From an uncultured Haliea sp. (GTDB taxonomy: Bacteria; Pseudomonadota; Gammaproteobacteria; Pseudomonadales; Halieaceae), in contig CAMYIZ010000029.1 in NCBI GenBank assembly GCA_947258585.1, forward strand, positions 1 through 45,673: a stretch of DNA of 45,673 nt, given 5' to 3'. Shown piece after piece: positions 23,251 to 32,036 of the stretch. The position numbers were made by a program, and so were the translations under genes. Each line of letters starts with the position of its first letter. Position 1 is the stretch's first letter. Under the pieces are notes generated by a model. It was not told the origin of the DNA. It saw only the letters and a program-made list of their open reading frames with translations, and did not search any database.

Positions 23251-24363
23251 TTAGAGGTCCGCCAGCGGGTTGTGGTCCCACGGCGCCTGGAAGAATGAGT
23301 CAAGCAGGTCCTGGGGCACGTCCCGGGTACGCGGGAAGGCCCAGGCGGGATTGCGGTCCTTGTCCAGCAACAGGGCGCGCACCCCCTCGGCAAACTCGGG
23401 GTAGCGCACCACGTTGGTCGCCAGCACCAGTTCCGCCTGGAACACCTCGCGCAGTGAGGCGTGGCGGGTTTCCTGCAGCTGGCGGCTGATCCACAGGGCC
23501 GCCAGGGGCGAGCCGTGGGCGAGGCCGTCGCGGGCCTTCGCCAGCCAGGGGTCATCGGTCTGCTGGCTGCTGATGGTGTCCACCACCTGGTGTACGTCAT
23601 CGCCGTCACAGAGGGCATTGATCAACCGCAGGTGCGGCTCCACCTGGCCGCCGGGCATGCTGCCGACACTTTGCTCGGTCAGCGGACGCAGGATGTGGCG
23701 CACCTGGGCGTGGTTGGCCACGGTGTCGTCGCTCCACTGGCTGCGGCGCAGCTGATCCAGTACGGCGGCCTTGTGTTCACTGCCAATGAAGCGGTCGGCG
23801 ATACCCGTGAAGACGGCATCTGCGGCATTGATCGAGGCCCCGGTCAGGGCCAGGAACTGGCCCGATTTGCCGGGCATATGATTGAGGAACCAGCTGCCGC
23901 CCACGTCCGGGAACAGGGCGATCGTCACCTCGGGCATGGCGATGCGGGTGGCCTCGGTCACCACCCGGTGTGAACAGCCGGCCATGACCCCGAGACCGCC
24001 GCCCATGACGATACCGTGGCCCCAGCAGATGATGGGCTTGGGCCAGGTGTGCAGGGTGTAGTTCATGCGGTATTCGCGGGCGAAGAAGGCTTCCGCCTCC
24101 TCGCAGGGACCTCCCGGGGTCGCGGTGGCGGAGCGGTGCAGGGCCTGCACGTCACCGCCGGCGCAGAACGCCTTTTCGCCACTGCCGTCGAGGAACACCG
24201 CGGCGATGCCCGGGTCGTCGCGCCAGGCATCGAGCTGCTGCTGCAGCGTGTCCACCATCTCCAGGGTGAGCGAATTCAGGGTTTTCGGCACATTGAGAGT
24301 CAGGCGGCCCACTTTCAGGTGGGCGCACTCGAGCTCCTCGATAATTACAGCTGGTTCTGACAT
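23251..24363 (-). CDS. 3-hydroxyisobutyryl-CoA hydrolase (crotonase family)
   Basis: This 370-residue protein, longer than a simple enoyl-CoA hydratase, matches HIBCH: KAFCAGGDVQAL, then an FFAREYRMNYTLHTWPKP stretch (the family's F-x-x-E-Y-x-L/M-x-Y), then HGIVMGGGLGVMAGCSHRVVTE with the oxyanion hole, then MPEVTIALFPDVGGS with the catalytic Glu and Asp. The C-terminal helical part (FAEGVRALLLDKDRNPAW) is the HIBCH-type end. It releases CoA from 3-hydroxyisobutyryl-CoA, supplying the acid for the dehydrogenase that follows. The start at 24363 is chosen because the family sequence begins there and lies 10 bases after the previous stop; the frame is open further upstream. Confidence 0.9.
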   Translation of the reverse strand: MSEPAVIIEELECAHLKVGRLTLNVPKTLNSLTLEMVDTLQQQLDAWRDDPGIAAVFLDGSGEKAFCAGGDVQALHRSATATPGGPCEEAEAFFAREYRMNYTLHTWPKPIICWGHGIVMGGGLGVMAGCSHRVVTEATRIAMPEVTIALFPDVGGSWFLNHMPGKSGQFLALTGASINAADAVFTGIADRFIGSEHKAAVLDQLRRSQWSDDTVANHAQVRHILRPLTEQSVGSMPGGQVEPHLRLINALCDGDDVHQVVDTISSQQTDDPWLAKARDGLAHGSPLAALWISRQLQETRHASLREVFQAELVLATNVVRYPEFAEGVRALLLDKDRNPAWAFPRTRDVPQDLLDSFFQAPWDHNPLADL

Positions 24364-24373
24364 GGTTCGGTCC

Positions 24374-25162
24374 TTAACGGTTCTTCCACTCGGGCTTGCG
24401 CTTTTCCAGGAAGGCGTTGACACCCTCGCGCTGGTCTTCGGTGGAGAACAGGTCCACGAACAGGTCCCGTTCCAGCGCAAGGCCGCTGCCGATCTCGATA
24501 TCCCGGCCGCTGTGGATCAGTTTTTTGCAGGACGCCACGGCACCGGGGCTCTGGCCACCCACCTGCTCGGCCAGGGCCAGCGCCCGGGTCAGGGCCTCGC
24601 CTTTGGGCACGACTTCCTCCACCAGCCCGATGCGCAGCGCGGTCGCAGCGTCAACCCGCTCGCCGCAGAGAATGATGCGCTTGGCCCAGCCCTCGCCCGC
24701 CAGCCGCGCCAGCCGCTGGGTGCCGCCGGCGCAGGGCAGCAGGCCGACCTTGGCTTCCGGCAGGGCCATCTGCGCCTGCTCCTCGGCGATACGGATATCG
24801 CAGGCCAGGGCCACTTCCAGGCCGCCGCCCATGGCAAAGCCGTTGACCGCCGCGATGGAGACGCCGCGGAAATCCGCCAGGGTCTCGAAGGCTTCACCGA
24901 AGTACTCCGCCATGGTGCGGGCAGTTTTGGGGTCGCCGTCGGCAAACAGCTTCAGGTCCGCACCGGCGGAGAAAAACTTGTCGCCGGCACCGGTCATGAC
25001 CAGGGCAAAGATCGCGTCTTCCCGATTGAGCTTGTTGACCAGGTCGCGCAGGGCGGGCAGGCTCTCGGTGTCCCAGGTATTGGCCGCCGGGTTGTCGATG
25101 GTGACCAGGGCGGTGTGCCCGCGGACTTCAACCTTGAGTTTGTCGGATGTGCTCAGGCTCAT
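24374..25162 (-). CDS. Enoyl-CoA hydratase (probably methacrylyl-CoA hydratase)
   Basis: This 262-residue crotonase has oxyanion-hole segments GDKFFSAGADLK and GFAMGGGLEVALACDIRIA and a catalytic region ALPEAKVGLLPCAGGTQRL with Glu in PEAK; the second acid is not clear. By position between isobutyryl-CoA dehydrogenase and the hydrolase it should hydrate methacrylyl-CoA to 3-hydroxyisobutyryl-CoA. The ATG at 25162 overlaps the acyl-CoA dehydrogenase stop (ATGA), so the two are translationally coupled, and this fixes the start. Confidence 0.88.
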   Translation of the reverse strand: MSLSTSDKLKVEVRGHTALVTIDNPAANTWDTESLPALRDLVNKLNREDAIFALVMTGAGDKFFSAGADLKLFADGDPKTARTMAEYFGEAFETLADFRGVSIAAVNGFAMGGGLEVALACDIRIAEEQAQMALPEAKVGLLPCAGGTQRLARLAGEGWAKRIILCGERVDAATALRIGLVEEVVPKGEALTRALALAEQVGGQSPGAVASCKKLIHSGRDIEIGSGLALERDLFVDLFSTEDQREGVNAFLEKRKPEWKNR

Positions 25163-26319
25163 TTTATTACCTCCAGTGCGCCGTCCATTAGCATTTTCCG
25201 GGCCACGATGACCCGCATGATTTCGTTGGTGCCTTCCAGGATCTGGTGTACCCGGGTATCCCGCACATGGCGCTCCATGGGGTACTCGCGGATATAGCCG
25301 TAACCGCCGAACAGCTGCAGGGCGTCGTTGCAGACATTGAAACCCACATCGGTGGCGAAACGCTTGGCCATGGCACAGTAGGTGGAAGCCTGCGGGTCCT
25401 TGTTGTCCAGCTTGCTGGCGGCGAGGCGCACCATCTGCCGGGCTGCGACCAGCTCGGTGAGCATGTCCGCGAGCTTGAACTGGGTGTGCTGGAAATCGGC
25501 GATCGCGGTGTCGAACTGGCGCCGCTCCTGGACATAGGCAGCCGCCTCCTCCAGCGCCTGCTGGGCGGTGCCGACGCTGCAGGTGGCGATGTTGATGCGC
25601 CCCCCGTCCAGGCCCATCATGGCGATGGCGAAGCCCTGCCCCTCCTCGCCCAGGCGGTTGCCCACCGGCACCCGCACATTGTCGAAGGTGACCATGCGGG
25701 TCGGCTGGGCGTTCCAGCCCATCTTCGCTTCTTTCTTGCCGTAGCTGATACCCTCGGCATCCGCTGGCACCAGTAGCGCGGTGATGCCGCGAGCACCGTT
25801 GTCGCTGGTGCGCAGCATTACCACCAGCACATCGGTGTCGCCCGCACCGGAGATGAAGACCTTGCTGCCGTTGACAACGTAGTCGTCGCCGTCGCGCTTC
25901 GCCGTGCTGCGCAGGGACGCCGCGTCGGAGCCGGCGCCGGGCTCGGTCAGGCAATAGGACGCGAGTTTCTCTCCGCTGACCAGCGCCGGGCACCAGCTGT
26001 CGATGACGGCATCAGTGCAGTAGTTGCCGATCATGCTGGTGGCCATGTTGTGGATGGTCAGGAACGCGGCGGTGGTGGTGCAGCCGCGCGCCAGTTCCTC
26101 CACGATCAGGCTGGCATCGAGCCGGCCCAGGCCCAGGCCGCCGGCGCGCTCCGGGGTGTACATGCCCATGAAACCCAGTTCACCCGCCTGGCGCAGCGCA
26201 TCCTTGGGAAAGATTGACTCCTCGTCCCACTTGGCTGCGTTGGGCGCCAGCGCACCCTCGGCGAAGGAGCGCGCACTTTCAATAAAGGCCTGCTGTTCTT
26301 CGGAAACCGAAAAATCCAT
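25159..26319 (-). CDS. Acyl-CoA dehydrogenase (probably isobutyryl-CoA dehydrogenase)
   Basis: This 386-residue FAD enzyme oxidises short branched acyl-CoA to the enoyl-CoA and passes electrons to ETF. Family marks: YCLTEPGAGSDAASL (flavin contact), the VFISGAGDTD region, KKEAKMGWNAQPT, then DGGRINIATCSVGTAQQAL, FGGYGYIREYPMERHVRDTR and QILEGTNEIMR, in which Glu of L-E-G-T is the catalytic base. AAGGGGG precedes the ATG by 8 bases. It follows the aldehyde dehydrogenase by 12 bases. Confidence 0.92.
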   Translation of the reverse strand: MDFSVSEEQQAFIESARSFAEGALAPNAAKWDEESIFPKDALRQAGELGFMGMYTPERAGGLGLGRLDASLIVEELARGCTTTAAFLTIHNMATSMIGNYCTDAVIDSWCPALVSGEKLASYCLTEPGAGSDAASLRSTAKRDGDDYVVNGSKVFISGAGDTDVLVVMLRTSDNGARGITALLVPADAEGISYGKKEAKMGWNAQPTRMVTFDNVRVPVGNRLGEEGQGFAIAMMGLDGGRINIATCSVGTAQQALEEAAAYVQERRQFDTAIADFQHTQFKLADMLTELVAARQMVRLAASKLDNKDPQASTYCAMAKRFATDVGFNVCNDALQLFGGYGYIREYPMERHVRDTRVHQILEGTNEIMRVIVARKMLMDGALEVIK

Positions 26320-26331
26320 GGTACAGCCCCC

Positions 26332-27750
26332 TTAAAAGCGGTTCATGACTTTGCCGAACAGCTCCTCGTCACTGGGGACCACCTTGGTTTCGGCCAGCGG
26401 CTTGGACACCCAGGTCTCGTTGATCAGGTCGCGCCAGGTGATGTTGTGGTTGATGCTGTTGCCGCCCCAGGAACCGCAGCCCAGGGAGAAGGTCTGGCGC
26501 ATGCCGTTCCACAGGTTGCCGCTGTTGGAGGCAGCCTGGGGCTGGTTCACCATCACCCGCGAGGTGCGCGTGGCCAGCGCCAGCTTGAGGATATTGTCAT
26601 CGTTGTTGGAATAGATACCGCAGCTGTGGCCCTGCCCCTGGTAGGCCTGGATGCGGTTGGTCAGCTCGATGGCCTCGTCGATGTCCTTGACCTTGTACAG
26701 GGCCATGGTCACGGTCAGCTTCTCCCCGGAGAAGGGGTAGTCCGGGCCGGCACCCACTTCCGGCACGATCAGGAACTGCTTGCCTTCCGGCAGGTCGATG
26801 CCCGCCCGGCCGGTGATCGTGGTCGCGTGCTGGGCGACGATGTTGGGGTTGAGGTGGCCGTCCACCCAGATCACGTCCTGCAGCTTCTGCTTGTCCTCAC
26901 CCTCGATAATGTAGCCGCCCTCGCGCTTCAGTTTTTCCAGGAATTCGTCGTAGATGGACTCGAATACCAGCACCGAATTGTCCGAGGAACAGGACGCCGC
27001 CAGGTCCAGGGTCTTGGAGATGCGGATTTTCTCGGCCGCCTCGTCCAGGTTGGCGCTGTCGTCCACCGTGATCACGGCGTTGCCCACGCCGACGCCCAGG
27101 GCCGGGGTGCCGGAGGAGTAGGCCGCGCTGACCATGGCCTCGCCGCCGGTTGCGAGGATGCGGTCACACTGGCGCATCAGTTCGTTGGTCTTGTCCAGCG
27201 AGGGCACGTCGATGCTCTGTACCAGGTCCGCCGGTGCGCCCATGGCGACGATGGCCTCGCGCATGTAGTCGCAGATCATCTTGTTGGTCAGTTTGGCGCG
27301 CGGGTGCGGGGCGATGATGATCGCGTTGCGCCCCTTCACGGCGGAAATCGCCTTGATTACCGGCGTGGCCTCAGGGTTGGTGGACGGCGACAGGGCGCCG
27401 ATGACGCCTACCGGTTTGGCAATCTTGATGATGTTGCGGACCGGGTCTTCCTCGATCACACCGACGGATTTGTCGTTGATGATGTCCATCAGCGTCGCAC
27501 GCGTCTTGCGGTGGATCTTGAGGAACTTGCCGTCGTAGTTGCCGAGCTGGGTTTCCTCCACGGCAAAATGGGCGATCTTCTCGGACACGCCTTCACGGGC
27601 CACCGACCAGACCATCGCGGTAATCAGCTCGTCGACCTGCTCCTGGGTGTAGTGCTCGATGGCCGCCTGCGCCGCTCTGGCGCGCGCCATCATCGCGGCG
27701 ATTTCCTGCTGGACTTCGTTACCTTGCTGGATTTCCTGGACCTTGGCCAT
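26332..27750 (-). CDS. CoA-acylating aldehyde dehydrogenase (SauS/EutE-like)
   Basis: This 472-residue aldehyde dehydrogenase has the shape of CoA-acylating enzymes of the EutE, AdhE-N and sulfoacetaldehyde dehydrogenase (SauS) branch. Visible marks are KPVGVIGALSPSTNPEATP (residues 112-130), NAIIIAPHPRA, ATGGEAMVSAAYSSGTPALGVG and the catalytic Cys254 in AASCSSDNSV. The classical ALDH Glu motif (E-L-G-G) and the MmsA marks are absent. It would turn an aldehyde, NAD(P) and CoA into an acyl-CoA. As first gene of the valine operon it stands where methylmalonate-semialdehyde dehydrogenase (mmsA) is usual. GGAG lies 8 bases before the ATG. The substrate is unproven: methylmalonate semialdehyde by context, sulfoacetaldehyde-like by sequence. 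Confidence 0.87.
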   Translation of the reverse strand: MAKVQEIQQGNEVQQEIAAMMARARAAQAAIEHYTQEQVDELITAMVWSVAREGVSEKIAHFAVEETQLGNYDGKFLKIHRKTRATLMDIINDKSVGVIEEDPVRNIIKIAKPVGVIGALSPSTNPEATPVIKAISAVKGRNAIIIAPHPRAKLTNKMICDYMREAIVAMGAPADLVQSIDVPSLDKTNELMRQCDRILATGGEAMVSAAYSSGTPALGVGVGNAVITVDDSANLDEAAEKIRISKTLDLAASCSSDNSVLVFESIYDEFLEKLKREGGYIIEGEDKQKLQDVIWVDGHLNPNIVAQHATTITGRAGIDLPEGKQFLIVPEVGAGPDYPFSGEKLTVTMALYKVKDIDEAIELTNRIQAYQGQGHSCGIYSNNDDNILKLALATRTSRVMVNQPQAASNSGNLWNGMRQTFSLGCGSWGGNSINHNITWRDLINETWVSKPLAETKVVPSDEELFGKVMNRF

Positions 27751-27877
27751 GACTAGAACTCCTGTCGTGCTGCTTGCGGATCGGGGACCCCGTCACCTGA
27801 CTATAGACGGGATTCTTATGATAGCCGGAAAGGATACCGAGGGCGGACGCCGGGGCAAAGGGACTAAATTGCGGTTG

Positions 27878-27901
27878 ATATGGACTATATTTCGGCCATA
27901 T
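27878..27901. promoter_or_regulatory. Inverted repeat upstream of the valine operon
   Basis: ATATGG (27878-27883) and CCATAT (27896-27901) are perfect inverted copies 12 bases apart, in the only AT-rich part of the 186-base region upstream of the operon's first ATG. It is a candidate operator; I could not place a convincing -35/-10 pair around it, so the start of transcription is unknown. Confidence 0.35.
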
Positions 27902-27927
27902 TACCCATTTGTAGCTGTTTTGAGCTT

Positions 27928-27951
27928 CCCGGGCCGTCAGGCCTGCCCGGG
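27928..27951 (-). terminator. GC-rich stem-loop with the stop codon of the GGDEF-EAL gene in its loop
   Basis: CCCGGGC (27928-27934) pairs with GCCCGGG (27945-27951); with a one-base bulge the stem extends to CTT/AAG on both sides. The TGA of the minus-strand gene (27939-27937) lies inside the 10-base loop. No T-run follows in either direction, so it is an mRNA-end structure rather than a classic terminator. Confidence 0.4.
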
Positions 27952-30078
27952 GAAGTGGTCGAGGAAGGCGCCGAAGTCCGCTGCCGGCAGGGCCTTGCTG
28001 ATCAGCCAGCCCTGTACATCGCAGGCCCCCATGGCGGCCACAATCTGCAACTGCTCGGGAGTCTCAACGCCCTCCACCACAACCTCCAGACGCAGGGCGC
28101 GAGCCAGCTGGAAGATCGCTGAAACCACGGCGGCCTGCTCCTCCTCCCGCTCGATTCCGGCGACAAACATGCGGTCTATCTTCAGGGTATGGACTGGCAA
28201 GCGCACCAGATAGTTGAGTGACGAGTAACCGGTACCGAAGTCATCGATTGCAATGCGCACACCGAGCGAGCGCAGGTCCTGCAACCAGCTGGCGGTGCTC
28301 TCCATATCCTCGACCAGGCTGCTTTCGGTCAGCTCGAATACCAGGTGCTTCGCCGCCAGGGGGCTGACCGCCAACACTTCGCGGGTGCGCTGGAGAAAGG
28401 CGGGGTCGCGCACCTGATGTGCGGACACATTGATCGAGAGATCGAAGGATTCCGGCAGCTGGTCCGCCCACGCGGACAGCTGGTTGACCGCAGTCTCGAG
28501 GACCCACTCGCCCAGGGGCAGGATGAGGCCGGTCTCTTCCGCCAGGGGAATGAACACGTCCGGGTAGCGGGTGCCGTCGGGGTGCTGCCAACGCAGCAGG
28601 CACTCGGCACCCACCACCCGCTGCAGCGCGCTGTCCACCAGGGGCTGGAAATGCAGTTCGAACTCCTGGTTCTTGAGCGCCGCACGCAGCTCCGATTCCA
28701 GCTGGAGTTTGGAAAACACCTTTCTGTTGTGCGCCGCGGTGTAGAAGGCGTAGCGGTTCCGGCCCGACTGCTTGGCATCAAACATCGCCGTATGTGCCCG
28801 CTGCACCAGCAGATCGAAGTTGTCGCCATCGTCGGGGTACACCGAGATGCCCATGGACGCGGTCAGGCTGAGTCGCCCCCCGTCGGGCAGGTCGCAGGGC
28901 TCGGCGATGGTGGCCAGGACCCGGTCGGCCACCCTCGCGGCGTCCAGCGGGTCGGTGAAATTGCTGAGCACGACCACGAACTCGTCGCCGCCAAAGCGCG
29001 CCAGCTGCATCCCCAGGTGCTCCAGCCCGAGGCTTTCGTCCCTGGCGACGAGGTCACAGGGGCGCACCGCGCTGGCGAGTCGCGAGGATACCTCGCGGAT
29101 CAGGCTGTCGCCGATCGCGGGGCCCAGCGTGTCGTTGATGTGGCGGATTCCGTCGAGATCCAGCATGCAAACGGCGCAGCGATACTCCTGCCGGGATGCG
29201 CCCGCCAACAGCTTTACCGCCTGCTGTTCCAGCAGGCGGCGATTTGCCAGGCCGGTCATCTCATCGTAGTGCGCCAGGCGATGCAGTTCCTGCTGGATGC
29301 GCAGACGCTCACTGGTGTCCTGGAGAATGGCGATAAACACGCTGGGATCGTCATCTTCCGAATACAGCAGGGTGCCCTCGGTGGGATAGACGGAGCCATC
29401 CCTGCGCCGCATCTGCAGGGAGAATTTTTCCTGCTGGTGTAATCTCACCTGCTCCAGCATGCCACCCAGCCCCCGCGCGGAGCCGTTGTGCAGCACTTCG
29501 GTAAAGCTCATGCCCTGGAGTTCCGCCTTGCTGTAGCCGAGGTTGCGCAGTGCGCTCATATTCTCGTCGAGCAGGGCATGGGTGTCGGCGTCGAATACCA
29601 GGATTTCGTCGGGGGACTGGTTGATCACGCGGGCAAAGCGGTCGGCGGAACGCTGCACGGCGACCCCGCCAGCGGCGCGCAACGCAAACTGGGCCCGGTA
29701 GGCCAGCGCTGACCAGTTCACCGGCTTGGAGACGAAATCCCAGGCGCCGATGGAGAAGGCGCGCTGCTCGGCGTCAGTCTCGCTGAGCGAGGTCAGGACA
29801 ATGATGGGCGTGTTCTTGAATTTCGGCCGGCGACGGATCTGGCGGCAGACTTCAAAGCCGTCCATGCCGGGCATGATGATGTCCAGGAGGATGATATCCG
29901 GCGCAATCTGGTCGATCCTGGCCAGGGCATCGGCACCACTGAGTGCCGTGGCCACCGTGTAGCCCTCGGATGCAAAGAACGTTTCCGCGAGCAACAAGCT
30001 ACCCGGGTCATCGTCGACCGCGAGCATCACATAACCGGTGGTGGCCTGCGCATCCCGCGTCGCGGGGTCACCTGACAT
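27937..30078 (-). CDS. Response regulator-PAS-GGDEF-EAL c-di-GMP signalling protein
   Basis: This 713-residue protein carries four domains. REC (about 15-135): acidic cluster D22-D24, phosphoacceptor D66 in ILLDIIMPGMDG, T96 and K118. PAS (about 145-265), beginning FARVINQSPDEILVFDA. GGDEF (about 270-450): intact GGDEF at 363-367, with extra residues (about 347-359, around ESLGLEHLG) between the D-L-V-A-R strand and the motif. EAL (about 455-705): the E-x-L motif is E492-C-L, and D612-D613 (DDFGTGYSS), K633 and E669-G-V-E-T are kept, so phosphodiesterase activity is possible. It would be a cytoplasmic enzyme that makes or breaks c-di-GMP, depending on phosphorylation. I start at the ATG at 30078; no good ribosome site is visible, and the frame is open far upstream only because of GC bias. 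No partner kinase is adjacent. Confidence 0.9.
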   Translation of the reverse strand: MSGDPATRDAQATTGYVMLAVDDDPGSLLLAETFFASEGYTVATALSGADALARIDQIAPDIILLDIIMPGMDGFEVCRQIRRRPKFKNTPIIVLTSLSETDAEQRAFSIGAWDFVSKPVNWSALAYRAQFALRAAGGVAVQRSADRFARVINQSPDEILVFDADTHALLDENMSALRNLGYSKAELQGMSFTEVLHNGSARGLGGMLEQVRLHQQEKFSLQMRRRDGSVYPTEGTLLYSEDDDPSVFIAILQDTSERLRIQQELHRLAHYDEMTGLANRRLLEQQAVKLLAGASRQEYRCAVCMLDLDGIRHINDTLGPAIGDSLIREVSSRLASAVRPCDLVARDESLGLEHLGMQLARFGGDEFVVVLSNFTDPLDAARVADRVLATIAEPCDLPDGGRLSLTASMGISVYPDDGDNFDLLVQRAHTAMFDAKQSGRNRYAFYTAAHNRKVFSKLQLESELRAALKNQEFELHFQPLVDSALQRVVGAECLLRWQHPDGTRYPDVFIPLAEETGLILPLGEWVLETAVNQLSAWADQLPESFDLSINVSAHQVRDPAFLQRTREVLAVSPLAAKHLVFELTESSLVEDMESTASWLQDLRSLGVRIAIDDFGTGYSSLNYLVRLPVHTLKIDRMFVAGIEREEEQAAVVSAIFQLARALRLEVVVEGVETPEQLQIVAAMGACDVQGWLISKALPAADFGAFLDHFPGQA

Positions 30079-30229
30079 GAACAGAGATCTATTGATAGCG
30101 GCCAAAACCCATCGCAGGCGTACAGTGGCGGAAACCTTGAGTTTGCGGGCCACCATGGCGCCTGTCAACCTGATGCAGGATTCGGCTATCCTGTAGTCTT
30201 GCAGGCATTCTACCCAGCGGGAGCAAGGA

Positions 30230-31909
<1,680 letters not shown>

Positions 31910-32036
31910 GCCCCGGCGTGAGTAGGTACAAGTATTTGCGCCAACCGCCACCGTCTCCCGCCCCGGGCGGCCAAACTGTCGCCGACAGGGCCTGGGAGCC
32001 GGGACAATAACGGCAACCAACCGGAACGGATCTACC

